From: Mucor racemosus
Taxonomy: Eukaryota; Mucoromycota; Mucoromycetes; Mucorales; Mucoraceae
NCBI GenBank assembly: GCA_027405735.1
Contig: JAPEHQ010000018.1
Location: forward strand, 682,001-746,000
DNA length: 64,000 nucleotides
Direction of reading: 5' to 3'
In this document: piece by piece, positions 37,151 to 49,479 of the stretch
How the letters are laid out: each line of letters opens with the position of its first letter
Numbering within the stretch: the stretch's first letter is position 1
The notes under the pieces: generated by a model
What the model saw: only the letters and a program-made list of their open reading frames with translations
What the model was told of the DNA's origin: nothing
Database searches by the model: none
Made by a program: the position numbers and the translations under genes

Positions 37151-38054
37151 TTTTAAGTTTTAAAAAAATAATAAACTAATATTTACAACTGCAGAAAACA
37201 AAGAAAAAACCCCCATCCTTGTGAATATTGATCTAATTAATCTCCAATTATACATGATAGTAGATTTAAATATATCCTGCATAAAAATTTATATTTCTAC
37301 TTTCACAGATTGTAGGTTTTTGTCTATTATTTATGTTAAATCTCATTTCAATCCCATATTGAACCTGACATCCAAATGGAATTGAAATGGTATAAATACT
37401 TTTAGAATCCAGGACCTGATGGCTCCTGGCTTCCTTTTTTAATTTAATAATAAAGACCCTACGTTCTCCGTGATATAATCGCTTGTAGTCTTTATTTTAT
37501 TTGTATTGGAAATAATTGTTATCTACATATAACTCTCACAGATCACTGTGAATGGAGGAAACCATCAGCAAAATATGATATTTCTGTCCAATAAAACCAT
37601 CTGATGTGTCCTATATTTTCCTGTTTGATCAATAATACTTGAAAAAGAGTATAATTAAAAGAAAGCAATAGTAGATAAAACGTGTAAATGTGTAAATATA
37701 TATACTGTAATAACAAAATTTTTATAATTAATCTATAAAAGTTACGGTCGTCATTAATAATATTGAAAATACCAGATCTCGTCCGATCTCCACAGGAAAA
37801 TAATATCTGTTAATACAGTATATATAATAAAAAATTGTTTTTAGATTTTTTCTATGTAGAAGGAGCTTAAACAATCATACTCTATGATATCTATGCAATT
37901 ATTTTTCTTACTAATTAATCAATAAAAAAAATTACAATTTATTTTGTTCGTTCTGTCCCTCACGACCTATTTGGACTTGCTGTAGTACATGAAGAAACTA
38001 CGCTCAATAAGTTAAAATGAATTTTAATATTAAATTTGAATTTTCAAAAAAAAA

Positions 38055-39370
38055 TTCATAGTTTCAATCTTCAAAATCGGAGTATGCCTTCTTTCTATAA
38101 CTAACCTCATAATAAACATTTTTAGGATATACCTCAGAGACCACAAAATAGATATAAATTAGTCGCGTTATGCTAGCTATTCCTGAATTCATTTTATAAC
38201 TCATGAAAGGCTCAAAAACGCGTAAAATCCACTGCTTTTTCCTTGAAAACTGGGTTTCACTTTTCATCTCTACTCTACTTTTTTTTTCACTAAATAACAC
38301 CAGAATAAAATTATATGCCAATGTACCTGAGATGTTCAGCTTTAATCCAAAAACAAGTATCCAAAAATATCCTATTTTTTTCAGTTGGTATTAATTTTTC
38401 AGTGTTAAAGTTTCAGGTTTTTTACGCGTATTTCACTGTTAATGGACTGAAAACTTTGAGGCTTCATATCTCTAGAAAAAATTAAGCTATACTAACACTT
38501 TCTAATAATAAAGCTTACTTGTTTTGAAGCACTCTATAACATATTTAAGCATAAAAGAATTCTGAGCACTTTTATTTTTTTTTCATTTTTTTGACATTTC
38601 TATAGTAGGTTTCAGAATATTGGTTAAATTAAACGACATTTTTTTCACATTCATGTCCTTAAGCTCGCTGAGCTTTCTCGGATCCAATTTAGTTTTTTTA
38701 AAAAAATTGATTTTTCGTGGAGATATCCTCAAAAATATGCACAAAAATATACCTTCATTTCTAGCTTCCATTTTTCCCTTGTATACCCTCATCCCAAATT
38801 CTGAATCTGAAAACAATTTGGAAAAAAATCTCGGTTTCTCTACGAAAAATACAACTAAAAGGTTCTGTATTGGCTCGATCGATAGACAATTATACTGTGC
38901 ATTACTGCCATTACTTATATTCAAAACATACTTATAAAAAGTGATGTGTATCTTCAAAAAATCTCCAAAATTTTGGTTACATTTTACGCAAAATTTAATG
39001 TCAAATGTTTGTCTAAATTTTATTTTACTAGATGCAGAATCCAAAACTCTACAAAAAGCTTTTAGCAAGCTAGCTCAACTTACTTTGCAGTTTATGAGTT
39101 ACTAAACAAATTTGATTTTTGAATCATTTTTCAATCATTTTGTACCACAACAGATCAATTTTGGAACTCAGTAATCATAGGCTTTTAAGCTGTAACATGA
39201 AATATCATTCTAATTATCTCGACGAAAAATCAACTTTTTTTTTTGAAACAAAAATTACAGAGTAGCTTTTAGCTGGATATATTTTTTCAATACAGAAAAT
39301 TAGTACCTTATTAATTTAGGTACTTAATTTTTACAGTCGATTTTAGGTTGATTTTAGATCAATGTTAGAT
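38055..39370 (-). repeat. Dispersed repeat R1, copy 4
   Basis: Nearly full-length, reverse orientation, and the closest relative of copy 3 (both share CGCGTAAAATCCACTGCTTT). It starts near CTTCAAAATCGGAGTATGCC and ends after GATCAATGTTAGATCTATTG. Similarity to the worn fragment at 27485-27650 extends to about 39530, so the full repeat may be longer than the 1.3 kb core. Confidence 0.8.
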
Positions 39371-39657
39371 CTATTGGAATAATCTGTCATTTAGCAACCT
39401 TTACATTTCTAAGTACTAATAATGCTAGGAGCTTTGAAACGCTTTTAAATGTACTGCAAATTTAATGCTGTAAACTTTATATTTGATTTCGTATATTATG
39501 ATTTCAAAAGTCGTTAAAAAGTGATGGATATCAATGATTTAGAAATCCAAGGTTTCACAAGTTTATTCGCTCTCCTCATGACGTGGATTTCGTTTGTAGA
39601 GAAGATGGTCTCAATTTTCAAATTAAACTTTTCTTTGCTCTTCATACGTTTAAAAAT

Positions 39658-40776
39658 ATGACCTCTCCCGCAGAAATTGATGGTCTCTCTCTTGGCCAGC
39701 TCTTTAGCCTCGGTCAATCTGTTTTAACAGAATTAGACGATTCATCCTTATCTAGCATTGATCCGGAATATCAAGCTCAAGTTTCAAAAGGATTTCAAAT
39801 GCTCACACGCGCTGATGATTTGGTCTCCAAACTTGCAATTTTCAGTGATAACGAAATACTAGACGACATAAACACCAACGATCTCAAATTCTTACTGATA
39901 CCTGCCTACTTGGGCAACTTGACATTGAAGATTAATAGTCCAGATCGACGATCAGTATTGGACAAATCTCGAGAATATTTACAAAGGTTTTTGAGTACCT
40001 GTCAAGATCATGCATTGGTGCAGAAACAAGATTTAGGATTAATGGAAAAATTACAACACAAGACCCCCAACGTGGCAGCATCGCAGCAGCGTGATGAGAA
40101 AATTGCTCGATTCAAGCGTGAACGTGCTGTTAAACAACATATTGCTCAATTGCGCCAACAATTAGATGCTGTAGGCAACAAGGAAGACGAAGATCGTGAT
40201 GTAGATGATGTGGAACGAGAATGGGTTGAAGCATTAATTGAATTAGAAATTTTAAAAGCATTGGAGAATTGGCATGCCATTGAACAAGAAATGGTTATGG
40301 TAAAGGAGATGGAAGCAATGAAAGAGATGAGAGAGAAAACAGGACGAGATGTATCATTAGATGAACGTGAGCCACAACAAGCTAGTCGAGCAACATGGGG
40401 CAAAGACAAGCCCATGTTGAGTAAAGAAGGTAGACCACTTCAGCCTTTTGTGATTATGAATAAAAGAGAGCAACTCAAGAGTCAAGTATTTGGCTATGGC
40501 CATAATTTACCTACAATGACCATTGATGAATATCTCGATCAAGAAATGGAAAGAGGAAATATAATCCAAGGAGGGTGAGTCTTTCTTTTTTAATTTCTTT
40601 ACAATCATTTAATCATCCGTAATTTAATTTTTTTTAGTGGAGAGGAACCTGAGAAGCCAGCAATTGATGATAATGATTATGACGCTCACGATGCAGAAAC
40701 TATGAAAAAGAGAGAATGGGATGAATTTGTCGAAGCCAATCCCAAGGGTGCAGGAAATCGAGGCAATAAAGGATAA
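39658..40776 (+). CDS. TAP42: TAP42/alpha4-family PP2A-associated regulator
   Basis: Exons 39658-40574 and 40638-40776 (63-nt intron GTGAGT...TTTAG); 351 aa. The frame stays open upstream to 39583, but ATG 39658 (MTSPAEIDGLSLGQLF) gives the N-terminus expected for the family. The helical N-terminal phosphatase-binding domain (about 1-230) includes LKFLLIPAYLGNLTLK and a charged helix (RDEKIARFKRERAVKQH). The C-terminal part has ATWGKDKPMLSKEG and ends with KKREWDEFVEANPKGAGNR, the typical TAP42 tail. It binds the catalytic subunits of PP2A, PP4 and PP6 and connects them to TOR signalling in the cytoplasm. Confidence 0.95.
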
Positions 40777-41046
40777 AAATATAGAATGTATATTTCACAT
40801 TTCACAGTTTCTTTTCAGATAAGAATGTAACTCATGATAGATAACATTTTATTAAAATTTCTGCTGTTTTTAAATTATCAGAAATGATGTGATCAATGAA
40901 GCTTATTAAAGAGATGCTCTTCTTTTGATGTTGATTTCAAGTCACCTTTTTTTTTCGCATTTAAATAAACCACACACATATTAAATTTCTTTTTTCTTCT
41001 GTTTTCTTGAAAAATCTTTCATTTTCCAGATTAAAATTAAATCATA

Positions 41047-41777
41047 ATGAGCAACCACGATATTGAACGCCTCAAGAGTTTGCTTGGTACACACGAGGAT
41101 TTCCCTCAAAAGGTATGAAAATATCATAAATCATTTCACATCTTGTTACCCCTTGAAATTAATCTTGTGGACTTGATTAGGGCATTGTTTTCAAGGACAT
41201 GTTCCCTGTTTTCCAAGATCCCACTGCTGTTGAGGCTCTTATCTGTAACATTGTTCACCACATCAACTCTACTTACAGCGAAAAGATTGATGCTGTTGTT
41301 GGTAAGTAAACAATAAATGTTGAGGGATAGGGAAAGTTATATTAATTGTTGTGCAGGTCTCGATGCTCGTGGTTTCTTGTTCGGTCCCTTGATTGCTCTT
41401 CGTTTGGGTGCTGCTTTTGTTCCCGTTCGTAAGCAAGGAAAGTTGCCCGGAGAGTGTGCTCAAGCTACTTATGTTAAGGAATACGGAGAGGTAATTTAAC
41501 ATTGGGAAAGAAAAAAGGGGTTTGATCTGTTTACATTTTGCTCACTCTATATTCATTTTAGGATGTTTTCGAAATCCAAAAGTCTGCTCTCAAGGAAGGT
41601 CAAAACGTCATTGTCATTGATGATTTAATCGCTACTGGTGGTTCTGCTGCTGCCGCCGGTGAACTCATCAGAAAGTGTAATGCCAAGACCATTGAATACG
41701 TTTTTGTCATGGAGCTTGATTTCTTGAACGGTTCCAAGGTTTTGGATGCTCCCGTTTATTCTTTGATTCATTTGTAA
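41047..41777 (+). CDS. APT1: Adenine phosphoribosyltransferase
   Basis: Four exons: 41047-41112, 41181-41301, 41357-41490 and 41562-41777; 178 aa. Starts [14 protein letters not shown]. Carries the family landmarks [44 protein letters not shown], and the PRPP-binding loop [17 protein letters not shown]. It converts adenine plus PRPP to AMP in the purine salvage pathway in the cytosol. The length is typical (about 180 aa). GC content is visibly higher than in the surroundings, as expected for a well-expressed housekeeping gene. Confidence 0.96.
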
Positions 41778-42676
41778 AATGTTTTCATTATTTTATTATT
41801 CACTAAAAAAAAGAAACAAAAAGATAGTGTATTTTTAGATAAGGTTTTCTATATTGTTAATAAAAGCACACACACACAAAAAAATGTAATACAGTACCCA
41901 TTAATCACATATTTTCGAGTTGCACATAGCTTAACTTGTTGCAGAAGTTCTGAAATGAACAAAAAAAAAAAAAAAATGTCAAAAAAGGAAAAAAAGTCCA
42001 AATTTAAGCCCCATTAGTAACTACATCTTATCACATCGTTAATAGTATGGAGTATGGAGACAACAAAAAGCTGCATTAATATTCCCACAAAGCTTTCGAT
42101 TAATATACAACCTTGTTTCTTGTTTTGAATCACTAAAACGCAAAAAAAATATATCATACGACAAAGAAACATGGTTACGCAATTTTGATGCAGTATTTAG
42201 GAGAATATCATCGAATGAGAAGAGGATGAACCTGATTACACTATAATTGATGTGTGCTTCTTGTAACTGCATTAGAATAAGGATACAATAAGACACATAA
42301 TTAAAATTGTGTAAACAAGACGCCATTACCGAACTGTTTAGCTCAAAACACTCAATACAATCATTATAAACCAAGTTGATTTTGAAAATCACTATTTATG
42401 CAGTACTGAATCAAGTAAATAATTTGATATAGTTTCGCGCAAAGCTTCCTAAATCATGCAAGGTCTAGAATTCCAACAAGGTATACATGTCAACCACTAT
42501 AATACTTGGTTTTCAAGATATTGATCTACCCCTGAATTTGAGGCGATATGTCAAAACCATTGAAAAAGCGCTACTTTAAAATACAGTTTCAACCACGTTT
42601 AAAGGATTGTTTTATGTGATTAAAAACTTTCAAAAGATAATAATTTTTGGTTTAGCATTGTTTGACATACAAGCTA

Positions 42677-42719
<43 letters not shown>

Positions 42720-43474
42720 AAAAAAAGACTGTTTTTATAGCGATAAAGACCTATAAAACTAAATGCTTCAACAAGATATACCGTGGCATATTGAATATGA
42801 TATAGCTTAATTTTCTACGCATTTTTGTGGCATTATAATAGCGACGTTTGGAAAAATGTTTTGCAAAATTGTATGATCAAAATTAACGGTTAATGAAACT
42901 TTTACAGTGTTGATTCATACTCAAATAGCAATGTATCTATATTGGCAATATTTACCAACATTCGTAGCGTTTAGAAGCATTTAATATTGGGTTATGAAAT
43001 ATTATCTCAAAAAGATGCTATAAAGACGCTATAAAGACGCAAATAAACTGTTTTATAATAGCATGCATGGAGAAATCAGTAATTCGATGGTTGATACATT
43101 GCAGATGATAAATATCTGCCCCTTGGGAAACTGAGATCCAAAAATTAGCTTTATACTTTATGTGTGCCTTGATCTTTTCAGTAACATTTCATGCAACGAA
43201 CAGCACAAATAATATATTCATAGGCTTCCAATTGAAGACGCAATATATAAAAAATAAATTTGACTGAATAGATCAACTGTGATCTATACTATATCATCAT
43301 TTCTGATATATAGCAGAGGAGCAATCCTATCGACTTCGTGACCATGTGTAACTACCATCATCGATTTATATTTCACGTGTACTCGAAATATATACGGTTT
43401 ATATATAAAAAAGCCAATGATTTTACACCCTTTTTCTTTTTCTTTCTCTTTTCATTACTCCCTTTCAATACAGT
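41778..43474. other. 1.7-kb intergenic region with a 36-base poly-T tract
   Basis: No gene supported. An uninterrupted run of about 36 T lies at 42680-42715, followed by A-rich sequence (AGAAAAAAAAAGAC). The 117-aa minus-strand frame 42039-42392 has no recognisable motif and no intron-exon logic. The final 100 bases (TATATATAAAAAAGCC near 43400, then a pyrimidine tract at 43427-43467) look like the promoter of the gene at 43475. Confidence 0.5.
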
Positions 43475-44624
43475 ATGGAATTTGAAGAAGTTAACAACTA
43501 CATAAATCGAGATAGAGACGGAAACAATATATCAAATACATCATTAGATAATATTCCAACATTTGATCATGTCGTTTCTAATCCATACAACTCAATAATT
43601 CGGCCTATCGTACGAAAACCAACACTTTCCAATTTTGTTCATCGATTGAAACAACAATCTAGTAAAACTAGATTTATAGAAAAATACAAAAAAATGTCGA
43701 ATGCTTCTGATATGAGCGATGGAGATGATTTTTTAATGGATGACAGTGGTATGTTATACACTAAGTTTGTTGTTGTTATTAAAAGACCATAACAAGATAT
43801 TGTTTATTTTATGTAGCATCTATCCGCATCATTGATCCTTCCAGGGAACTCACACGTGACTCAAATCAACAATCATCACAACCACCGTTATCTGATGACT
43901 CTGAAGTTGTCAATCTTGTGGTATCATTGAAAAAGAAGGAAAATAACCCAGTTAAGAAGGTGTATATAAACGAGAGTGCAAATCAAGTTCAACCGAGCAA
44001 CCATGTAAAGGTTTTCAATGAACCCCAAGGACCAGTGTCTAGTGATAGATTCATGTAAATTTATGATAGTAATCACTTTATCAAATTGATTGTTCTGACT
44101 AAATAGTGCATAAATTAGATCAATGCAAGATGCCATTGTTTATATAAATCAAGATATTGAACGTATGCAGGATGCAATTGAAAAGGAGATGAAAAAGATT
44201 ACCATCAAACAGGAAGAAATCATTAAATATGAAGACGAATGTAAATGGATGCAAACACAAATGGACGCTATCCATTATTCGATTTCTGGATTACTCAAAG
44301 ATAATATACCGGAAATGAAAGCAATAAGAGAAAGAGTAATTGAAAATGAACAAAAAGTCAGGCTAAACAAAAAGAAGAACATTATGCAGAAATACAGATT
44401 CGAAAAATATCGAAAGGCTATTAGTATAGAAACGAGATTAATTGAATTAGAAAAGAAAATTAAAGCTGCATGGAGAAGAGATGAAGTATGGGCTGGTATA
44501 AGAGATTGGGGATTTTTATCAGGTAAATAGGAATAGCTTTGAATAGTTTGATCATTAAACTAACATTTTAATAGTTTTACTTCTCTCTTTTATCATTGCA
44601 TCAATCATTGCATGGCAATCATAA
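43475..44624 (+). CDS. Unrecognised tail-anchored coiled-coil protein
   Basis: Four exons: 43475-43748, 43817-44054, 44119-44522 and 44575-44624; 321 aa; introns of 68, 64 and 52 nt, all GT...AG and frame-consistent. The N-terminal 170 residues are polar and probably disordered. Residues about 172-300 form a charged helix with coiled-coil character (QDIERMQDAIEKEMKKITIK; RLIELEKKIKAAWRRDEVW). The small last exon encodes a hydrophobic C-terminal segment (VLLLSFIIASIIAWQS) that directly follows RDWGFLS, i.e. a single C-terminal anchor with a cytosolic N-terminus. The architecture resembles ER or outer-mitochondrial tail-anchored adaptors. I do not recognise the family. Convergent with the WD40 gene, 172 bases between stops. 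Confidence 0.75.
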
Positions 44625-44704
44625 TAATATGTATAATAACTTAATACTACCTATATAATTCCAACCTGTCAAAAATAATCACTACTTTCTGTAATATATA
44701 TATA

Positions 44705-44705
44705 A

Positions 44706-44754
<49 letters not shown>
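44705..44754. repeat. (AC)n microsatellite between convergent genes
   Basis: About 23 uninterrupted AC/CA units, flanked by TATATATATAAAT on the left and TATATAATATATTTATAAAT on the right. It lies in the 172-base gap between the stop codons of the tail-anchored gene (+) and the WD40 gene (-), inside the 3' untranslated regions of one or both. Confidence 0.9.
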
Positions 44755-44756
<2 letters not shown>

Positions 44757-44796
44757 ATATAATATATTTATAAATATAAACTTTATTCAAAAATTA

Positions 44797-46225
44797 TTAC
44801 ACTCTGAGTGCTTGAATTGTTTTACCAAATCCAACACCAATCCATTCAGGAGCAGATTTACTCCATGTCAAAGAATTCACTTCTGCATCAGCAACATAAG
44901 CCAAAAGAGGATCTTGAACTGAACGGGGTGGTTGATGACTATATCTTTGTTGTGAGCTTTGATAATAAGATCGATTATCGTTAGAGCTTTGATTGATATT
45001 CCAAACAAGCACTTGGGAATCATCACCACCAGTTGCAATTTGACCTGATTCAGTTGGAGACCAACTTAAACAATTGATGCTTCCGCTATGACTCTTTGAA
45101 AGTTCTGCAACAGGTGCGCTTGGGTAACGAATATCTAAAATTTGTACTACGGCAGAATCCATATGAAATGTCGCTAATAAATTAGAATTCATTCTACTGA
45201 ACTGTAAACGTAATAAAGGTACACTGGCATTATTTCCAACACGTGTATTGGGTGTAGGTTGAGCCTCATATAAAATAGTTGAATGTTCCAACGAGCGTAA
45301 ATCAAATAATCGAACAGAACCATCAGCACCCACACTAGCAAATGTATCAGCAGAGCCATGCATAAAAGCAACATCATAAACATCACTGTCATGAGCAATT
45401 AGTTGAGTTTTTGCTTGATTAGTTTCGACATTCCAGACTGTACATGTTGTATCGATACTTGATGTTACAACTAAAGAAGGATCGGTTTCGTTCCAATCAA
45501 ATGAAGTTAAAGGAGCACAAAAATCAGATTGTTTCATCTAAAAAAGCAAGAAAGTGTGATTAAAGATCTGTTTTGGATACTGAGATGAAGATTTTACATT
45601 AACAAGCTCTGCTTTTTTGACCAATTGTTGCTGATGATGATGGTTGTTGCTGTTGGCTCTGCTTGAACTATTAATTGAATTGCTTTGTCCGTGTCTTGGA
45701 TCATCTACAAGTTCCCAAATTCGTAAAATATCACCAGTAGTAGCTAAAAGATCACTGTTTCTAGCATCATTCTAAAAAAAAAGATGTCAGATAAAATAAT
45801 AAAAACCATATCAGGATTATTGTACCTTTCGTGGCTCCCAAAGGACTTTTGTGATGGGGTAGTAAGAATCTGCTTCTGCAACAGGTGTAAAATCATTTCT
45901 TTGGTCTATTTGTGAGTTGTTTTCAAGTAAATCGGTACGTGAAATAATTTGAAGCTGATAATGATAATAGCAATAATATAGTCAGTATAAAAATGTGGAG
46001 AAGAAAATCCTATATTTTTACCTTGTTATTACTGTCCTCAATAAAACTACCAACAGCAAGTCTAAAACTCTTTTGTTCTATAGGTGTTTTACACCAATCT
46101 AAAGCATAAGTTAACCAAGGTGCGTCGTATTGATATATTTCTTTAGAAGGTGGAGCTGGGTCTTGTGTTCTAGTTGATTGTTGGTAAGGATAAGAAGAAT
46201 AATGTGCGTTTCGTGAAGTATCCAT
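44797..46225 (-). CDS. WD40 protein of the DCAF7/WDR68 (HAN11/TTG1) family
   Basis: Four exons on the minus strand: 46225-46022, 45954-45826, 45771-45598 and 45537-44797; all introns phase 0; 415 aa. N-terminus: IYQYDAPWLTYALDWC and RLAVGSFIEDSNNK, a family landmark. It continues with repeats including TKVLWEPRK, LLATTGDILRIWEL, PLTSFDWNETDPSLVVTSSI, DTTCTVWNVE, TQLIAHDSDVYDVAF, FASVGADGSVRLFDLRSLEH, NCLSWSP, QIATGGDDSQVLVWNI and a final WIGVGFGKTIQALRV. A His/Gln/Ser-rich insert (HHHQQQ) and another Gln/Ser insert interrupt the propeller. Family members are scaffolds for DYRK/HIPK kinases and CUL4-DDB1 ligases (the yeast relative is YPL247C). Identification rests on motif recognition only. 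Confidence 0.9.
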
Positions 46226-47684
46226 TTTCTTTTATTTTTCTTTGCTCCGTGTGCGTGCGTGTGGAAGAAAAGAGGGAGAGGGAAAAGAAGAAATATTCAC
46301 ACCCAAACCAAAACCAAAACAAAAAAAATAGTTACCATACTAGCGGAAGGGGAACGATCTCTTTTTTGCGATTGCGTTTTGACCAATAACAAGTTGCTTT
46401 TTATGTAAATTTATCTGTTTTGTATGTTTGTAACCACTTTAATGTCCCATGTACACATTACATTTAAGAATTTATGTCATGTAAAGAACATTTTACTCCA
46501 TACATGGAACAATTATGTATGAAAATACTATCTCATGTGCACACATATTTATCAGCACATGAAAACAAAGAATTTCTTGATATAGAAATCGCATTGAAAG
46601 ATCGCTTTTTTTTTTTAAAAAAAAAAAACTGATTTTAGCAATTGACATGAGATGTATATCGAAAAAGTTATTTCAAGTTTTTTTAATTACACTGCATACA
46701 TATGATGATCTATTTGAATAAATAAAGAAAGAGAAAAAGCAAACAATCTATATGTACATCACACATGTATGAATCTAGTCTGCACTTTTAATGTATTGCA
46801 GCTTTTATTGAGTTTATGCGAGCCCCGACCAATGATTCCAGTGATGCATCAACAACAATATTGACTTATTCAAGTGGCGAAGTTTCGAGTTTTAGCAGGA
46901 TTTAATGTGCACGTTTAACTTTGAATTTTCAGATAAACAAGTTGATCTACTTGTGTGTTGATTATTCTATATTAAAAAGAATTATAAAAGGGGAAAAGCC
47001 CTGATAGTTTACTCGAAAACTCATTACAATGGAGTTTTAGAGTCTCATTTTTTGTTTAAAGAATTGTTGCACCTTTATACTGACGAGATACAGCAATTCC
47101 AAGATAAAACGAGATATTATCAAGTTCCCTTTGTGCTTGCTCCAAAAAAATACATGCTATATAAGCATATGCACATCTTTTAGCATTACCACACTACCAC
47201 CTGCATGACATTAAACATCATTGTATAAAAAGACATGGAAAAATACAATATAGCATGAAACAAAAAACGCATAATAAATCATTCTAAAAAAAAAAAAAGA
47301 AAGATGTTTATATGCTATTTTATACTTTTCGTCGAATTGTATGAGCTCTGGCAAATCTTTGCTGGGAAAATCATCTGTATATTTGATATTAATATATATT
47401 TATATAGTGGTTTTTGGACTAAGGATTTTATGCTTTAAGTTTATTGATTTCAAAGTTTTACGTTATATCTATACACATACATGTCGTGAGGTTAGTCGCA
47501 AATATACAGTAGCTCTAGTTCTTTTGGGAGCATCAACTTTTTATTCAATAGTTTGAATTTTAAATTTTCAAGGACAATCAAACATAACGAAAATAAGTAA
47601 AACTGGTAGACTGCTCTAAATTTGGTTGTAAAATTTAACCTTAGTAAATAAAATGTTGATTTTCGAGGATGTTAAACTGCCAAC
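46226..47684. other. Intergenic region before the large palindrome
   Basis: No gene supported. The first 100 bases contain GA-rich sequence (GAAAAGAGGGAGAGGGAAAAGAAG, about 46265-46290), which is CT-rich on the minus strand and probably the WD40 gene promoter. At 47655-47682 a short LTR1-like piece (TTTTCGAGGATGTTAAACTG) directly abuts the palindrome's left boundary. Confidence 0.5.
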
Positions 47685-48708
47685 ATCACAGCTTAAAGCC
47701 TATGATGATGACTGAGTTCCAAAATTGATTTGAGGATCATGGTGAAAAAATAATCGAAAAATGATTCAAAAAAACAAAATCGTTTAATAGCTTGTGAACT
47801 GCAAAGTAAGTTGAACTGGCCTATTAATTGTTTTTTATACAGTTTTCAATTTTACATTCATCAAAACAAAATTTGGGTAAATGTTTTGCATTAAATTTTG
47901 CGTAAAATGCAATTGAAATTTTGATGGTTTTTTTGAAAATCCACATCATTTTTTATAAGCATGCTTTTAATATAAGCAATGAAGATGATGCGCAGCATAA
48001 TTATCTATCAGTCGAGCTATTGCTGAATCTTCTAGTTAAATTTTTCGTAGAGAAACCGAGATTTTTGCAATTTTTTTTTCAAAATCAGAATTTGGGATGA
48101 GGGTATATAAGGAAAAACTGAAGCTAGGAACGAAGGTATCTCTTTGTACACATTTTTGAGAATATCTCCACGAAAAATCAATATTTTGAGAAAACCCAAG
48201 TTGGATCTGAGAGAGCTTAACGAGGTTGATGGCATGAATATAAAAAAAATGCTGCTCAATTTAACGAATATTTTGAAATCCACTACAAAAATGCCAAAAA
48301 AAATGAAAAAAAATAAAAGTGCTTAGAATTTTTTTGTACTTGAATATGTGATAGAGCACTCCAAAACAAGTAAATTTTATTATTAGATAGTGCTAGTATA
48401 ACTTAATTTTTTGTAGAGATATGAAGCCTCAAAGTTTTTAATTTTAGCAGTGAAATACGCGTAAAAATCTGAAACATTAACATGAAAAAAGTTATACCAA
48501 CTGCAAAAAATAGGATAATTCCGAGTACTTGTTTTTGAATTAAAGTTGAGCATCTAAGGTATAACGGTATACAATTTTGTTGCGTTGTTATTTAGTAAAA
48601 AAAAAGTTGAGCAGGGGTAAAAAATGAGGCCCAATTTTTAAGAAAAAAGCAATGGTTTCTACATGTTTTTGGTTATTTTTATGAGATAAAAAGTAAATTC
48701 CAAAACGG
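47685..48708 (+). repeat. Dispersed repeat R1, copy 5 (in left palindrome arm)
   Basis: Forward orientation, with GCGTAAAATGCAATTGAAAT, GAATTTGGGATGAGGGTATA and GAATATCTCCACGAAAAATC. Its 5' end is cut at 47685, where it joins an LTR1-like fragment. Its 3' end is cut at about 48708 by LTR1 (GGTCGGCTTTCGAGGATATT). Confidence 0.8.
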
Positions 48709-49152
48709 TCGGCTTTCGAGGATATTAAACAGCCAATTTTGAAGCCAATTCCATTTCTAACTCATATTGAAATGTAATTCTTATATGTAGTCTTTTAAAC
48801 CAAGAAGACCTAGAAGCTCTTCACTACTACGGTCAAACTATGCTTCCCATAGGCATAATGATCTGCATAGATGTGCAGAATAAATTTTTTTTGTGCCGAT
48901 CAGACAGCCCAAATGAGCAGAGCAATGGGATCAAAGTTTTTTAGTCAAGTTACTAAAGTATATCAGTCATAATATAATTAATAACGAAGATAATTTGAAT
49001 GTTTTAAAGCATATGTAAGCTAATCGGATTCAACAGAATTGCCGTATTGACGAGATATATCAATTTGAAATTTGGAGTTTGAAAGAGTTCTGCCCATGTT
49101 CTTCTTTTGGGGACCAAATGAGAACAACGACAACAACCTGTTTAGTAACGCT

Positions 49153-49479
49153 TGATTTATCAAAATATGCTTAGGTTAAATAAAAACAAGAAATTTAATC
49201 AAGTAAAGAGATATCGTTTATTGGAATGAAATTAATAGGGTTTATATACTATTTGATTTGGGAAATTAATGATGTGATAAGGTAGTTTAGATGTTATTTA
49301 ATAGTAATGTGTTATGTTGGTATATCATGTTGGAATATCGCACTGGAGTATCATGCTTCTATACCATGCTTTTAGGAGCATGGTATAGTTAATATTCAAT
49401 TAAGTAACTTCCGGTTCCGAATCTGTTATTGTTTACTTTTTTTGGATTTGACATGATCCGGTTTAAGAATGATACATCA
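49153..49479 (+). repeat. Solo LTR with 5-bp target duplication ACGCT
   Basis: 327 bases beginning TGATTTATCAAAATATGC and ending GAATGATACATCA, flanked on both sides by ACGCT (49148-49152 and 49480-49484). The related A end at 18479-18917 lacks it and reads straight through at this point (GGTAACACTAAAAGTATTTA), which gives the empty site. The mirror copy is at 54755-55081. Confidence 0.8.

Larger units (their letters stand above)
35451..39657. other. 4.2-kb intergenic region holding two reverse R1 copies and an LTR1-like relic
   Basis: There are no genes between COQ7 and TAP42. R1 copies occupy about 35905-37150 and 38055-39370 (separate entries). About 37430-37540 resembles the end of LTR1 (AATAAAGACCCTACGTTCTC, then GTAGTCTTTATTTTATTTG). 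The rest is unremarkable AT-rich DNA. The 122-aa and 161-aa minus-strand frames here (36373-36741, 38583-39068) are R1 frames. Confidence 0.6.

Noticed and set aside
36373..39068. 122-aa (36373-36741) and 161-aa (38583-39068) minus-strand frames sharing FLRISPRKIN
   Set aside because: They are the same frame of R1 repeat copies 3 and 4. No start context, domain or intron structure supports an independent gene.
40146..41502. Minus-strand Ser-rich frames opposite TAP42 and APT
   Set aside because: Antisense shadows of well-supported exons.
42039..42392. 117-aa minus-strand frame
   Set aside because: No motif, AT-driven composition, no promoter-like tract, and not repeated elsewhere.
47341..47556. 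71-aa frame before the palindrome
   Set aside because: Low-complexity hydrophobic sequence without a conserved motif or gene-like context.
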